Shown here: positions 1 to 9,713 of the stretch, piece by piece
Numbering within the stretch: position 1 is the first letter of the stretch
How the letters are laid out: every line of letters begins with the position of its first letter
NCBI RefSeq assembly: GCF_002831625.1
Contig: NZ_CP025116.1
Span: 1,502,501 to 1,566,500, forward strand
DNA length: 64,000 nucleotides
Direction: 5' to 3'
Source of the DNA: Nonlabens sp. MB-3u-79
GTDB lineage: Bacteria > Bacteroidota > Bacteroidia > Flavobacteriales > Flavobacteriaceae
Made by a program: the position numbers and the translations under genes
Notes under the pieces: generated by a model
The model's database searches: none
What the model was told of the DNA's origin: nothing
Seen by the model: the letters and a program-made list of their open reading frames with translations, nothing else

Positions 1-29
1 TATCGGTTTGACAGCTTAAGGTTTACCGG

Positions 30-1046
30 TTACTTTCTTCTTACTGCTTTTTCCCATTCCCAAGAACTAGCAAGAGCCTCTTGCAAAGAATAGGTAGATT
101 TCCATCCAAGCACTTGATTTACCTTATCAGTCTGTGCATAGGCTTCAACTACATCTCCAGCACGGCGTCCTACAATTTTATAATTCAGTTCTTTTCCAGT
201 GGCTTTTTCAAAAGCTGTGATTACTTCTAATACGGTAGAACCTGTTCCAGTTCCTACATTAAATACTTCAAAGTTTTCTTTTCCTTTTTTCTCGAGCAGT
301 CTAGAAAGAGCTGCGACATGAGCTTTGGCAAGATCCACCACATGAATGTAATCTCTTACTGCGGTTCCATCACGGGTAGGGTAGTCATTTCCGTAAACAG
401 AAAGTTGTTCTCTCAGCCCTATGGCAGTTTGAGTAATATAAGGAACTAGGTTTTGTGGAATACCTAAAGGGAGTTCACCAATTTTAGCACTCTTATGAGC
501 TCCTATTGGGTTAAAATATCTTAAAGCGATCGCATTTAAATGTGGTGTTACTTTACAGGTGTCTCTTATAATCTCTTCTCCGATTTGCTTTGTGTTGCCG
601 TAAGGAGATTCAGCTGGTTTTATGGCAGCATTTTCTGTAACTGGTAATTTGTCAGCTTGTCCATAGACTGTACAAGAAGAACTAAAGATAAAGCTAGTTT
701 CTTTATCTTGGATGTTTTGAAGCATATACACCAGAGCATTGATATTGTTTTCATAATATAACAATGGGTTTTCTACACTTTCACCTACGGCTTTTGAAGC
801 AGCAAAATGAATGATTCCTTTTACATCATCATGTTTAGCAAAAAATGTGGATAGAGATTCTTTATCTCTGACGTCTACCTTTTCAAAACTGGGTTGGATA
901 GTTGTTATGGCGGTGATCTTATCTAAAACGTCTAAAGAAGTATTAGATAAATTATCTATAATAAGGACTTCATAGCCTTGTTCTTGTAGTTCTACCACAA
1001 CGTGAGAGCCTATATAACCCAATCCACCAGTAACTAATATTTTCAT
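30..1046 (-). CDS. galE: UDP-glucose 4-epimerase
   Basis: Interconverts UDP-glucose and UDP-galactose in the cytoplasm, supplying sugar nucleotides for surface glycans. The 338-aa length fits the family. A Rossmann glycine motif GGLGYIGSH lies at residues 7-15. The SDR catalytic set is visible as S124 in SSSCTVYG, Y149 and K153 (YGNTK), the same positions as in E. coli GalE. It stands alone on the minus strand, downstream of the acyl-CoA dehydrogenase terminator. Close relatives can also act on the N-acetylated sugars, which sequence alone does not settle. Confidence 0.95.
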   Translation of the reverse strand: MKILVTGGLGYIGSHVVVELQEQGYEVLIIDNLSNTSLDVLDKITAITTIQPSFEKVDVRDKESLSTFFAKHDDVKGIIHFAASKAVGESVENPLLYYENNINALVYMLQNIQDKETSFIFSSSCTVYGQADKLPVTENAAIKPAESPYGNTKQIGEEIIRDTCKVTPHLNAIALRYFNPIGAHKSAKIGELPLGIPQNLVPYITQTAIGLREQLSVYGNDYPTRDGTAVRDYIHVVDLAKAHVAALSRLLEKKGKENFEVFNVGTGTGSTVLEVITAFEKATGKELNYKIVGRRAGDVVEAYAQTDKVNQVLGWKSTYSLQEALASSWEWEKAVRRK

Positions 1047-1085
1047 AGATAGTAAAAATAAACTTTATTATCAAAGTAGCTCAAC

Positions 1086-1114
1086 AAAAAGAGCTGCAAA
1101 AATTGCAGCTCTTT
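1086..1114 (-). terminator. Intrinsic terminator of the acyl-CoA dehydrogenase gene
   Basis: A perfect stem AAAGAGCTGCAA with a 3-nt loop, followed on the minus strand by a T-rich run. It sits just downstream of the minus-strand gene at 1136-2278. Confidence 0.85.
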
Positions 1115-1135
1115 ACTATATATTTAGAATCTTAA

Positions 1136-2278
1136 TTAATCTCTGAGTAAACCTCTAGAAATCACTATTTTTTGAATCTCACTCGTTCCTTCATAGATCT
1201 GAGTGATTTTTGCATCTCTCATAAAGCGCTCTACATGATATTCTTTTACATAGCCGTTACCACCAAAAACTTGTACCGCCTCAACAGAGGTGTCCATAGC
1301 CGTTTGAGAAGCAAAAAGCTTTGCCATTGCACCGCTCATGTCATAATCACGGCCTTGGTCTTTATCCCATGCACTTTGCATTACTAAGTGACGAGCTGCG
1401 GTAATATTAGTATGCATGTCGGCTAGTTTAAAAGCAATAGCTTGATGATTACAGATCTCTGTGCCAAAAGCTTTTCTCACCTTTGAATAATCTCTAGCGA
1501 GTTCATAAGCCCCAGCAGCAATCCCTAAGGCTTGTGCAGCAATTCCTATACGACCACCAGAAAGTGATTTCATCGCAAATTTAAATCCAAAACCGTCTTC
1601 TCCGATTCTGTTTTCTTTAGGAACTTTTACATCATTAAAGATCAAGGAGTGTGTATCACTACCACGTATTCCTAACTTATCTTCTTTTGCACCTACTTCA
1701 AATCCATCCCATCCTTTTTCTACAATAAAGGCGTTGATTCCTTTGTGCTTCTTCTCTTTGTCAGTTTGAGCGATAACGATGTAAAAGTCTGCGCTGTTAC
1801 CGTTTGTGATCCAGTTTTTGGTACCATTCAATACATAATGGTCCCCTTTGTCTATAGCTGTAGTTTTTTGAGAAGTAGCATCACTACCGGCTTCTGGTTC
1901 AGAAAGACAAAAAGCACCTATAGATTCTCCAGTAGTTAATTTAGTAAGGTATTTTTCCTTTTGTGCCTCATTAGCATAGGTATCAAGACCCCAACAGACT
2001 AAGGAATTATTGACAGAAACTATTACAGAAGCACTAGCGTCTACCTTAGAAAGTTCTTCCATTACGAGTACATAAGAAATAGTATCCATTCCTCCGCCAC
2101 CGTACTTAGGAGATGCCATCATACCAAGAAAACCTAGTTCGCCCATTTTTTTAACTTGCTCGGTCGGGAATCTTTGATGTGTATCTCTTTCTATAACGCC
2201 AGGTAAAAGTTCCGTTTTTGCAAAATCTCTCGCTGCATCTCTAATCATAAGATGCTCTTCTGTTAGGCCAAAATCCAT
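1136..2278 (-). CDS. Acyl-CoA dehydrogenase
   Basis: FAD-dependent enzyme that puts the alpha-beta double bond into acyl-CoA, for fatty-acid or branched-chain amino-acid breakdown. The 380-aa length matches short/medium-chain family members. Seen: helical N-terminal domain; the FAD/substrate motif CLSEPEAGSDA near residue 125; SLSGGRIGIAAQALG near 240; and the C-terminal YEGTSEIQ stretch, whose glutamate is the usual catalytic base in butyryl-CoA-type enzymes. Substrate chain length cannot be read from sequence. No electron-transfer flavoprotein genes are adjacent. Confidence 0.92.
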   Translation of the reverse strand: MDFGLTEEHLMIRDAARDFAKTELLPGVIERDTHQRFPTEQVKKMGELGFLGMMASPKYGGGGMDTISYVLVMEELSKVDASASVIVSVNNSLVCWGLDTYANEAQKEKYLTKLTTGESIGAFCLSEPEAGSDATSQKTTAIDKGDHYVLNGTKNWITNGNSADFYIVIAQTDKEKKHKGINAFIVEKGWDGFEVGAKEDKLGIRGSDTHSLIFNDVKVPKENRIGEDGFGFKFAMKSLSGGRIGIAAQALGIAAGAYELARDYSKVRKAFGTEICNHQAIAFKLADMHTNITAARHLVMQSAWDKDQGRDYDMSGAMAKLFASQTAMDTSVEAVQVFGGNGYVKEYHVERFMRDAKITQIYEGTSEIQKIVISRGLLRD

Positions 2279-2356
2279 TTATTCTTTTATTTTTTAGTTA
2301 TTTTTCCGTTTTGCAAATCTAATGCTATTCTCACCCATTTTCAACACCTTTAACTA

Positions 2357-3412
2357 ATGAATCATCAGTACTATAACGTTTTAGGAATCATGTCAGGCAC
2401 CTCTCTCGACGGCATTGATATTGCGCACATCACATTATTACGTAAAGAGAGTTGGAGCTTTCATATTCACAGGGCAATAACGGTGCCGTATACTAGCGAA
2501 ATGAAGCAACAGCTTGCTGAGGCAATAACCTATAATAAGAGAGAAGTTGAACAATTAAATCTAAAATACACCAGATACCTTGCCGAAAAAATCCTCAATT
2601 TTATTGATGCCCATAAAATCGATAACTTAGTAGCGGTTTGCTCTCACGGACATACTATTTTTCACCAACCTCAAGAAAATTACACCCTACAAATAGGAAA
2701 TTTGCCAGAGCTAGCCCAACTTATCAATCAACGAGTAGTTTGTGATTATAGGGTTCAGGATGTCGCTCTGCAGGGTCAGGGAGCACCTTTAGTTCCCATA
2801 GGCGACCAATTGTTATTTGGGGCTTATGATTATTGTTTGAATCTGGGCGGTTTTGCAAACATGAGTTTTGAGCAAAACGCACAACGTATAGCTTATGACC
2901 TTTGTCCGGTAAATGTCGTTCTCAACCATTACGCTTTGAAATTGGGTAAGGAATACGATGCAGGTGGCGCTTTCGCGAAAGCGGGAACCATACAAACACC
3001 CGTACTAGAACAGCTAAACTCTTTAGAGTATTACCATCAAAACGCTCCTAAATCATTGGGAATGGAATGGGTAAACGCTCATATTTTCCAAATCTTAGAT
3101 CCAATAAAAGATACCTGCGATATCATAGCCACGTATACAGAACATGTTGCAGTGCAAATTGCAAAACAATTAGAACCAGAAAAGACCTTGTTGATTACTG
3201 GAGGTGGCGCATTCAACACTTATTTAATAGAGTCCATAAGCAAGCATTCCAGCGCTAAAATTATAATTCCAGAGGCTGTCATCGTTGAGCATAAAGAGGC
3301 ATTGATCTTTGCGCTTTTAGGGGTTTTGAAACTGCGTAACGAGAACAATTGCCTCTCTAGTGTTACAGGGGCAGATCGGGATCACAGCAGCGGTGTTATT
3401 TATGTGCCTTAA
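2357..3412 (+). CDS. anmK: Anhydro-N-acetylmuramic acid kinase
   Basis: Phosphorylates and opens 1,6-anhydro-MurNAc to MurNAc-6-phosphate in peptidoglycan recycling. It is 351 aa; the family glycine motif GTSLDG lies at residues 14-19, and a second phosphate motif LLITGGGAFN near 280. The start ATG at 2357 puts the conserved N-terminus right at the beginning. It is divergent from the acyl-CoA dehydrogenase. A 16-bp palindrome (2968-2983) encodes AFAKAG around residue 205, in a stretch where relatives have a similar GAFA segment, so it seems tolerated. Confidence 0.94.
   Translation: MNHQYYNVLGIMSGTSLDGIDIAHITLLRKESWSFHIHRAITVPYTSEMKQQLAEAITYNKREVEQLNLKYTRYLAEKILNFIDAHKIDNLVAVCSHGHTIFHQPQENYTLQIGNLPELAQLINQRVVCDYRVQDVALQGQGAPLVPIGDQLLFGAYDYCLNLGGFANMSFEQNAQRIAYDLCPVNVVLNHYALKLGKEYDAGGAFAKAGTIQTPVLEQLNSLEYYHQNAPKSLGMEWVNAHIFQILDPIKDTCDIIATYTEHVAVQIAKQLEPEKTLLITGGGAFNTYLIESISKHSSAKIIIPEAVIVEHKEALIFALLGVLKLRNENNCLSSVTGADRDHSSGVIYVP
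2968..2983. repeat. Dispersed palindrome CGCTTTCGCGAAAGCG, copy 1
   Basis: Exact 16-bp copy inside anmK, read as Ala-Phe-Ala-Lys-Ala. Confidence 0.9.
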
Positions 3413-3450
3413 GAAAATCTAAAAATGTGGATTTCCACTTTTAGCTACGT

Positions 3451-3458
3451 TATATTTG
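3451..3458 (+). promoter_or_regulatory. Putative -7 promoter box of the dehydrogenase-nhaB operon
   Basis: TATATTTG matches the Bacteroidota TAnnTTTG consensus, about 20 nt before the start codon at 3478. No clear -33 TTTG is visible. Confidence 0.55.
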
Positions 3459-3477
3459 TGCAAACTAATATAGTAAT

Positions 3478-4704
3478 ATGAAGGAACTTCTTAAACGTTA
3501 TGAAAACGCCGATCCTGAAATCGTTTTTCACTGGAATGACCCAGAGACTGATGCTGAAGGGTGGACGGTTATCAATAGTTTACGCGGTGGTGCTGCCGGT
3601 GGTGGTACCCGAATGAGAAAAGGACTTGATAAAAATGAAGTGCTTTCACTTGCCAAAACCATGGAAATTAAGTTTACCGTTTCTGGCCCAGCAATAGGTG
3701 GTGCAAAATCAGGAATCAACTTTGATCCACAAGACCCTCGTAAAAAAGGTGTTTTAGAACGCTGGTATAAAGCCGTTTCTCCTTTGCTAAAAAGTTACTA
3801 CGGTACTGGTGGGGACCTTAACGTAGACGAAATTCACGAAGTTATTCCTATGACAGAAGACTGTGGGGTATGGCACCCGCAAGAAGGTGTTTTTAACGGA
3901 CATTTTTCTCCTACTGAGGCAGATAAGATCAACCGAATAGGGCAATTGCGTCAAGGAGTAATTAAAGTGATTGAAAACCCATCATTTTCTCCAGATATTT
4001 CTAAAAAATACACAGTGGCCGATATGATCACTGGTTATGGAGTTGCAGAAGCGGTAAAACACTTCTATGATATTTATGGAGGAGATGTAAAAGGAAAACG
4101 TGCCGTTGTGCAAGGATTTGGTAATGTAGGAAGTGCCGCTGCTTTTTATCTCTCACAAATGGGAGCAAAAGTAGTTGGAATTATAGACCAAGTGGGCGGA
4201 CTGATCAATGAAGACGGTTTTAGCTTTGAAGAAATTACAGAGTTGTTTATCCATAAAGATGGGAACAACTTAAAAGCCAAAGAATTAATTCCCTTTGAAG
4301 AAGTGAACGATCGCATTTGGAAAATAAAGACAGAAATTTTTGCACCTTGTGCAGCCTCTAGATTGATTTCTCAAGATCAAATTGATCAAATGATCTCTTC
4401 TGGTTTAGAAGTTATTTCTTGCGGAGCAAATGTGCCTTTTGCAGATAAGGAAATCTTCTTTGGATCGATCATGGAACATACAGATGAGCAGGTAAGTTTG
4501 ATACCTGATTTTATATCTAATTGTGGTATGGCTAGAGTATTTGCCTACTTTATGGAACGACGAGTGCAAATGACAGATGAGGCGATATTTAATGATACGA
4601 GTATGACCATACGCAACGCCATCCAAAACACATTTAATAACAATAGCTCTAAAAAACAAATCAGTTCTACTGCATTTGAAATCGCTCTTAAACAATTAGT
4701 TTGA
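3478..4704 (+). CDS. Glu/Leu/Phe/Val-type amino-acid dehydrogenase
   Basis: NAD(P)-dependent oxidative deaminase. The N-terminal dimerisation domain carries the substrate motif [10 protein letters not shown] with the conserved lysine K77. The C-terminal Rossmann domain has GFGNVG at about residues 213-218. At 408 aa it is longer than typical leucine dehydrogenase (about 365) and near glutamate dehydrogenase size, so the amino acid used is uncertain. The stop TGA overlaps the nhaB ATG (TGATG), so the two are translationally coupled. A TATATTTG box lies just upstream. Confidence 0.88.
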   Translation: MKELLKRYENADPEIVFHWNDPETDAEGWTVINSLRGGAAGGGTRMRKGLDKNEVLSLAKTMEIKFTVSGPAIGGAKSGINFDPQDPRKKGVLERWYKAVSPLLKSYYGTGGDLNVDEIHEVIPMTEDCGVWHPQEGVFNGHFSPTEADKINRIGQLRQGVIKVIENPSFSPDISKKYTVADMITGYGVAEAVKHFYDIYGGDVKGKRAVVQGFGNVGSAAAFYLSQMGAKVVGIIDQVGGLINEDGFSFEEITELFIHKDGNNLKAKELIPFEEVNDRIWKIKTEIFAPCAASRLISQDQIDQMISSGLEVISCGANVPFADKEIFFGSIMEHTDEQVSLIPDFISNCGMARVFAYFMERRVQMTDEAIFNDTSMTIRNAIQNTFNNNSSKKQISSTAFEIALKQLV

Positions 4705-6233
4705 TGAAATACTTCTTAGGTAACAGCCCTAAATGGTTCAAGTTGACCATGATCTCTTTTTTAATCTTTAATGTCTTAGGTTACTTTACCTTGAGTGGTA
4801 CGGTGATGGGATGGGTTTTTATAGGAGAATTTATTTTCTGTCTAGCAATGGCTTTAAAGTGTTATCCATTACAGTCTGGTGGGTTACTAGCCATACAAGT
4901 ACTGGCGTTGGGGTTAACACATCCCATGTATAAAATCGACGAGAATACACATCAACCTATTCTTGATGAATTAGGAAATCATATCACGGGTGGCGTGTAT
5001 GCAGAGGTGTCTCAAAATCTTGAAGTGATTCTCCTTCTTGTTTTTATGGTCGCGGGTATCTACTTTATGAAGCCACTATTGATGTATATTTTTGTAAAAC
5101 TGTTTACAAAGATCAAGTCTAAACTTGTGTTATCCCTCGTGTTCCTTTTATTAAGTGCTGTATTATCAGCCTTTTTAGATGCTTTAACAGTTACTGCGGT
5201 GCTGATAAGTGTTGGAATAGGTTTTTACAATGTGTACCATAAAATTCATTCTAGTGATCTTGATCTTGATAAGGACAACACCTTAGACCGAGAGCAATTA
5301 AGCGGTGAGACTCTAGAAGAATTCCGTTCCTTTTTGCGTAGTTTGATAATGCACGGTGTGGTAGGGACTGCATTAGGTGGTGTTTGTACTATCGTAGGAG
5401 AGCCTCAAAACTTATTGATTGGTTCTAAAATGGGATGGGATTTTATTGAATTCTTTAAGGTAATGACTGTAGTTACCATGCCGGTTTTAGCGGCGGGTAT
5501 CTTAACAACCATTATGTTAGAAACGACCAAAACTTTTGGTTTTGGTCAGAAAATGCCTCCTGTCGTAAGACATATTATAAAAGGATGGATGGAAAAAAGA
5601 GATGAAGAGCGTACAGCTAAAGAGAAATATGCACTTGTAGTTCAAGCGATATCTGCTGTTTTATTAATTACAGGTCTTGCTCTTCACATAGCACCAGTAG
5701 GATTTATAGGGTTAGGTTTGATCGTTATTCAAACGGCTTTTATAGGTATTATTGATGAGCACAGTCTAGGTAAAGCTTTTGAAGAAGCACTTCCTTTTAC
5801 GGGGCTATTAGTAGTTTTCTTTGTTATTGTTGCCATGATTCACGATCAGCATTTATTTGTTCCTATTATAGACTGGGCATTGAGTCAGGATCCAGAAAGC
5901 CAGCCGGCTATTTTCTATTTAGCAAATGGATTCTTAAGTATGATTTCTGACAACGTATTTGTAGCTACGGTTTACATCAATGAAGTAAGCACTGCATACG
6001 AGGCAGGGGCTATTACAAGAGAACAGTACGAGCACCTTGCAGTAGCTATTAATACAGGGACTAATTTACCTAGTGTGGCTACACCTAATGGGCAAGCAGC
6101 ATTTTTGTTCTTGTTGACTTCTGCTTTGGCACCTTTAATCAACTTATCTTATGGTAAGATGGTAAAGATGGCATTTCCGTATACCATTGTTTTGACATTG
6201 GTAGGTTTAGCATGTGTGGTGTTCTTTTTGTAA
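4704..6233 (+). CDS. nhaB: Na+/H+ antiporter NhaB
   Basis: Inner-membrane sodium/proton exchanger for pH and Na+ homeostasis. About 509 aa, close to E. coli NhaB (513). Strongly conserved family stretches are seen: [20 protein letters not shown] near residue 50, [13 protein letters not shown] near 150, GEPQNLLIG near 230 and [18 protein letters not shown] near 450. Many hydrophobic segments fit about 12 helices. The frame extends to a TTG at 4701, but the ATG at 4704 overlaps the upstream stop by one base and is the likelier start. Pairing with an amino-acid dehydrogenase is consistent with a marine, Na+-rich setting. Confidence 0.93.
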   Translation: MKYFLGNSPKWFKLTMISFLIFNVLGYFTLSGTVMGWVFIGEFIFCLAMALKCYPLQSGGLLAIQVLALGLTHPMYKIDENTHQPILDELGNHITGGVYAEVSQNLEVILLLVFMVAGIYFMKPLLMYIFVKLFTKIKSKLVLSLVFLLLSAVLSAFLDALTVTAVLISVGIGFYNVYHKIHSSDLDLDKDNTLDREQLSGETLEEFRSFLRSLIMHGVVGTALGGVCTIVGEPQNLLIGSKMGWDFIEFFKVMTVVTMPVLAAGILTTIMLETTKTFGFGQKMPPVVRHIIKGWMEKRDEERTAKEKYALVVQAISAVLLITGLALHIAPVGFIGLGLIVIQTAFIGIIDEHSLGKAFEEALPFTGLLVVFFVIVAMIHDQHLFVPIIDWALSQDPESQPAIFYLANGFLSMISDNVFVATVYINEVSTAYEAGAITREQYEHLAVAINTGTNLPSVATPNGQAAFLFLLTSALAPLINLSYGKMVKMAFPYTIVLTLVGLACVVFFL

Positions 6234-6269
6234 GAAAAGAGTATTATTGCAGGAGATTATTTTTTATCT

Positions 6270-6285
6270 CGCTTTCGCGAAAGCA
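6270..6285. repeat. Dispersed palindrome, copy 2 (last base A)
   Basis: 14-bp core GCTTTCGCGAAAGC intact, in the 133-nt gap between nhaB and the ExbB gene. Confidence 0.85.
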
Positions 6286-6366
6286 GACTTTTAAAAATCA
6301 AATTTATAGTTCAAGACAATGAAATGTTAAGGAACTCGTTAACAAACATATTAATCACATACTTTA

Positions 6367-7062
6367 ATGAACCTACTTTTTCAAGAAACCGCAGGAATTA
6401 CAACAGAGGCAGCTCCACTTGTAAATGAAGAATCTCAATCTTTATTAGGCTTAATTACCGCTGGAGGCCCATCTGGAACGGTGATTATAGGCGTACTGAT
6501 TCTTCTGTTATTTTTTGCTCTTTATATTTACTTTGAACGTCTTATGAAGATAAGGGCCAGTTCAAAAATTGATAGCAATTTCATGCTGCAGATAAAGGAT
6601 CATATTTCTAATGGTCGTCTAGACAATGCAAAAATGCTTTGTGCAAAGGAAGATTCTCCTGTAGCACGACTTACAGAAAAAGGAATAAGCCGCATAGGTT
6701 CTCCTCTTGAGGACATCAATAGTGCTATTGAAAATGCAGGAAGACTTGAAGTGTATAAATTGGAGAAAAACGTAAGCATGTTGGCCACTATAGCCGGCGC
6801 TGCTCCTATGATCGGGTTTTTAGGTACCGTTATAGGTATGGTTATCGCTTTTAAAACTCTAGCAGACGCAGGAGGTAGCGCAGACATGGGTAGTCTAGCA
6901 GGTGGTATTTACACGGCGATGATTACTACTGTGGCAGGTCTTATAGTAGGTATTGTAGCTTATATAGGTTACAACCATTTAGTAGTTAAAACAGATAAAG
7001 TGGTGCATCAAATGGAAGAAAATGCATCTGACTTCTTAGATCTTTTAAATGAACCAGCTTAA
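6367..7062 (+). CDS. exbB: MotA/TolQ/ExbB-type proton channel
   Basis: Inner-membrane proton-channel subunit that, with ExbD, energises TonB. 231 aa with membrane segments near residues 37-56, 137-162 and 180-203, and the conserved glycine-rich TIAGAAPMIGFLGTVIGM region in the second. First of a tight three-gene set with exbD (2-nt gap) and tonB. ExbB and TolQ are hard to separate by sequence; the adjoining TonB favours ExbB. Confidence 0.9.
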   Translation: MNLLFQETAGITTEAAPLVNEESQSLLGLITAGGPSGTVIIGVLILLLFFALYIYFERLMKIRASSKIDSNFMLQIKDHISNGRLDNAKMLCAKEDSPVARLTEKGISRIGSPLEDINSAIENAGRLEVYKLEKNVSMLATIAGAAPMIGFLGTVIGMVIAFKTLADAGGSADMGSLAGGIYTAMITTVAGLIVGIVAYIGYNHLVVKTDKVVHQMEENASDFLDLLNEPA

Positions 7063-7064
7063 TT

Positions 7065-7457
7065 ATGAACTTAAGAGGTAGAAATAAGGTAAGTCCAGAA
7101 TTCTCGATGTCGTCCATGACTGATATCGTGTTTTTGCTTTTGGTATTCTTTTTGCTCACATCTCCATCGATCACTCCAGAGGCTTTAGATTTATTGCTTC
7201 CTAGTGCTGGCGGGAAAACGCAAACCCAAGGTAAAGTCACCGTAAGTATATCAAAAGAAGGTGTTTTTTACGTGGATGCTACACAGGCTACAGAAGAAGA
7301 TTTAGAAACTAAAATTCTATCAGTGCTGCAGGGGAAAGAAAAACCTACCATCATGTTGCGGTCTGATAAAGACGCCGCGGTAAGACATTCTGTAAGAGTT
7401 ATGGATATAGCCAACAGGAATAAAATTCAAATTGTACTTGCTGTAAAAAATAATTAG
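7065..7457 (+). CDS. exbD: ExbD-type biopolymer transport protein
   Basis: 130 aa, one N-terminal membrane helix (about 17-33) and a periplasmic domain. Asp20 in SSMTDIVFLLL sits at the position of the essential proton-carrying Asp of ExbD/TolR. It lies 2 nt after exbB and 2 nt before tonB. Confidence 0.9.
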   Translation: MNLRGRNKVSPEFSMSSMTDIVFLLLVFFLLTSPSITPEALDLLLPSAGGKTQTQGKVTVSISKEGVFYVDATQATEEDLETKILSVLQGKEKPTIMLRSDKDAAVRHSVRVMDIANRNKIQIVLAVKNN

Positions 7458-7459
7458 TC

Positions 7460-8275
7460 ATGAGTTACCTGAAGACAAAAGAACAAAAAAAATCAGCAGC
7501 TATCAGTGTCTTACTGGTGGTCTTGCTCGTTCTATTATTTAGATTTGTCTCCATAATTAATGTCATTGAAGCACCTGAAGATTCTGGGATAGCTATCAAT
7601 TTCGGTAATACTGCTGTAGGTTCTGGGCCGGTAGAGCCAGCAAAGACGACTAAAGTGGCACCACAGTCTAATCCAGAACAAGTTACACAGCCAGAAACAC
7701 CTCAAGTAGAGAATATAGTCACCCAAGAAAACACAGAGGCCCCTTCAGTCGTCTCTGATCCAACAGTAAAACCTACAACAAAACCTACTAAGCCTGCGGC
7801 AAAACCTGTAAAACCAAAGCCGGATCCAAAGCCAGACTCGTCTGTACTCGATGCTTTGAATAGCGTCACTGGTGCCGAAACCGCAGATGGAGAAACCAAT
7901 ACAGGTGAAGGGCCAGGAGATGGACCAGGGAACAAAGGTGATATCAATGGCGATCCGTATGCTAACACTTATTACGGTGCTCCAGGAAGTGGGCAAGGTG
8001 GTAAAGGCTATGGTCTTAAGGGGCGTGGTAAAGTTGCCGGGAGAGGTATACTTCCCACTTGTGATGAAACCGGTAAAGTGATCGTTGAGATAGAAGTAGA
8101 TCGATCAGGGAAAGTTAAAAAAGCTACCCCAGGAAAAAAGGGAACAACAAATCGTGCTGCATGTTTACTTATTGCTGCTGAGAAGAGTGCTATGACTTAT
8201 AAATTTAGCGCCGCTCCTCAAGCAAAAGAAACACAAATAGGTTTTATTGAGGTGATATTTAAAGTAGGAGAATAG
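7460..8275 (+). CDS. TonB-family energy transducer
   Basis: Spans the periplasm to pass proton-motive energy to outer-membrane receptors. 271 aa: membrane anchor at about 12-32, a long Pro/Lys/Thr-rich linker (about 55-125), a Gly-rich stretch (about 145-190), and a C-terminal TonB-like domain starting near GRGILPTCDETGKV and ending FIEVIFKVGE. The linker composition is typical of TonB. Its receptor partners are not in this window. Confidence 0.86.
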   Translation: MSYLKTKEQKKSAAISVLLVVLLVLLFRFVSIINVIEAPEDSGIAINFGNTAVGSGPVEPAKTTKVAPQSNPEQVTQPETPQVENIVTQENTEAPSVVSDPTVKPTTKPTKPAAKPVKPKPDPKPDSSVLDALNSVTGAETADGETNTGEGPGDGPGNKGDINGDPYANTYYGAPGSGQGGKGYGLKGRGKVAGRGILPTCDETGKVIVEIEVDRSGKVKKATPGKKGTTNRAACLLIAAEKSAMTYKFSAAPQAKETQIGFIEVIFKVGE

Positions 8276-8277
8276 CT

Positions 8278-9495
8278 TTGTCTACGTATAAAAAAACCTT
8301 AGAGTGGCTTTTCTCTCAGCTACCGATGTACCAACGAGCAGGTAAGATAGCCTACAAAGCAGATCTGAAAAACAGTATCAGTCTTGATCAACACTTAGCT
8401 CATCCACATACATTTTATAAAAGCATACATATCGCTGGAACAAATGGTAAAGGTTCTACCAGCCATATGGTTGCTAGTGTCTTACAAGAAGCTGGTTACA
8501 AAGTAGGTCTTTATACATCGCCACATCTCAAAGATTTTAGAGAGCGTATTAGAATCAATGGAGAAATGTGTTCAGAGCAGTTTGTAGTGGACTTTGTGGA
8601 TCAAAATAAATCTTTTTTTAAAGAGCATCAACTGTCTTTTTTTGAAATGACTGTAGGAATGGCTTTTCAATATTTTAAAGAGCAAAAAGTAGATGTCGCG
8701 GTTATTGAAACCGGATTAGGAGGACGACTGGATTCCACTAATATCATTACCCCTGTGGTGACCGCTATCACTAATATTGATAAAGATCACACCGCCATAT
8801 TAGGAAATACCTATTTAAAAATTGCAGCTGAAAAAGCTGGAATTATTAAAAAAAGTATTCCAGTTGTGATTGGAGAAAGAAGAAATCACTTAAAAAAGCT
8901 TTTTAAAGAAAAAGCAACCTCTCTAAATAGTCCTGTTTATTTTATCGACCATAGAACTGCCCACCAACCCACAGACCTTAAAGGGAGCTATCAAGCATCT
9001 AATGTTAGAGTGGCTGAAAAAGTAATGGAGCTGTTAAGAAAAGAGGATTTCACTATTTCTTCAGCTGCTTTGAAAAGCGGCTTACTTAATGTTGTTAGAA
9101 ATACGAATTTAAGAGGCAGGTATGAGGTTGTCAGTGAATCTCCTAAAACCATACTAGACACCGCGCATAACGTCGCTGGAATACGAATTCTTATGCACCA
9201 AATCAAAGCAGAGAAATGTAAAGAGCTTCATATAGTTCTAGGGATGGTAAGCGATAAAGACGCTACTAGTGTCATAAAGCTATTGCCTAAAACGGCATTT
9301 TATTATATCTCTAAGCCAGATATCCCAAGGGGAATGGAAATAGAAGTGTTAGGGAATCATTTGAATTCGTTTCAATTGAATTTTGAGAGTTTTGATTCTA
9401 TAAATCAGGCGTTTAAAACTGCTCAGAAAAGGGCTTCAAAAGCAGATGTCATTCTGGCGACAGGAAGCACTTTTGTGGTAGCTGAAATTATTTAA
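8278..9495 (+). CDS. folC: Folylpolyglutamate synthase / dihydrofolate synthase
   Basis: ATP-dependent Mur-ligase-fold enzyme adding glutamate to folates. 405 aa; P-loop IAGTNGKGSTSH near residue 55 and ETGLGGRLDSTNI near 145 are family hallmarks. The start is a TTG at 8278, two bases after the tonB stop. The next ATG, at residue 17, would cut off the conserved LEWLFSQLPMYQR start of the family, so TTG is preferred. Probably read through from the exbB-exbD-tonB operon. Confidence 0.92.
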   Translation: MSTYKKTLEWLFSQLPMYQRAGKIAYKADLKNSISLDQHLAHPHTFYKSIHIAGTNGKGSTSHMVASVLQEAGYKVGLYTSPHLKDFRERIRINGEMCSEQFVVDFVDQNKSFFKEHQLSFFEMTVGMAFQYFKEQKVDVAVIETGLGGRLDSTNIITPVVTAITNIDKDHTAILGNTYLKIAAEKAGIIKKSIPVVIGERRNHLKKLFKEKATSLNSPVYFIDHRTAHQPTDLKGSYQASNVRVAEKVMELLRKEDFTISSAALKSGLLNVVRNTNLRGRYEVVSESPKTILDTAHNVAGIRILMHQIKAEKCKELHIVLGMVSDKDATSVIKLLPKTAFYYISKPDIPRGMEIEVLGNHLNSFQLNFESFDSINQAFKTAQKRASKADVILATGSTFVVAEII

Positions 9496-9500
9496 AAAAT

Positions 9501-9532
9501 CTGTTTTTATTTCTTTGCAGAAATAAAAACAG
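9501..9532. promoter_or_regulatory. Perfect 13-bp inverted repeat around the -33 box of the tRNA promoter
   Basis: Arms CTGTTTTTATTTC and its exact complement, separated by TTTGCA. The TTTG in the loop is the likely -33 element of the promoter ending at 9543. It lies 5 nt after the folC stop. It is AT-rich and no T-tract follows, so an operator-like role or a weak folC transcript end are both possible. Confidence 0.5.
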
Positions 9533-9543
9533 TTGTATATTTG
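9514..9543 (+). promoter_or_regulatory. Promoter of the tRNA-Val region
   Basis: TTTG (9514-9517) and TATATTTG (9536-9543), 18 nt apart, match the Bacteroidota -33/-7 pattern. The first tRNA-like sequence begins 11 nt later. Confidence 0.65.
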
Positions 9544-9554
9544 CAACCGCTTTA

Positions 9555-9627
9555 GGGCACATAGCTCAGTTGATTCAGAGCATCCCGATTTAGATCGGGA
9601 GAGTCAGGTTTCCGAATCTTGACTATA
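9555..9627 (+). pseudogene. Decayed tRNA (Val-like 5' half)
   Basis: The 5' acceptor GGGCACA and D-arm match the intact tRNA-Val that follows. The anticodon arm is replaced by a 7-bp inverted repeat TCCCGAT/ATCGGGA with a 4-nt loop, the T-loop has an extra base, and there is no matching 3' acceptor strand. It cannot fold as a full tRNA. Probably a remnant of duplication at this locus. Confidence 0.7.
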
Positions 9628-9638
9628 AAAAAATAATC

Positions 9639-9713
9639 GGGCGCATAGCTCAGTTGGTTCAGAGCACTTGGTTTACACCCAAGGGGTCGGGGGTTCGAAT
9701 CCCTCTGCGCCCA
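9639..9713 (+). tRNA. tRNA-Val(TAC)
   Basis: A full 75-nt cloverleaf: acceptor GGGCGCA paired with TGCGCCC, D-arm GCTC/GAGC, anticodon stem CTTGG/CCAAG with loop TTTACAC (anticodon TAC), T-arm GGGGG TTCGAAT CCCTC, discriminator A. CCA is not encoded. A terminator hairpin follows at once. Confidence 0.96.

Noticed and set aside
9501..9532. Inverted repeat as a standard folC terminator
   Set aside because: AT-rich stem with no T-run; it overlaps promoter elements instead. Left as a regulatory candidate.
9555..9627. First tRNA-like sequence as a working tRNA
   Set aside because: No 3' acceptor strand, an 8-nt or collapsed anticodon loop and a broken T-loop.
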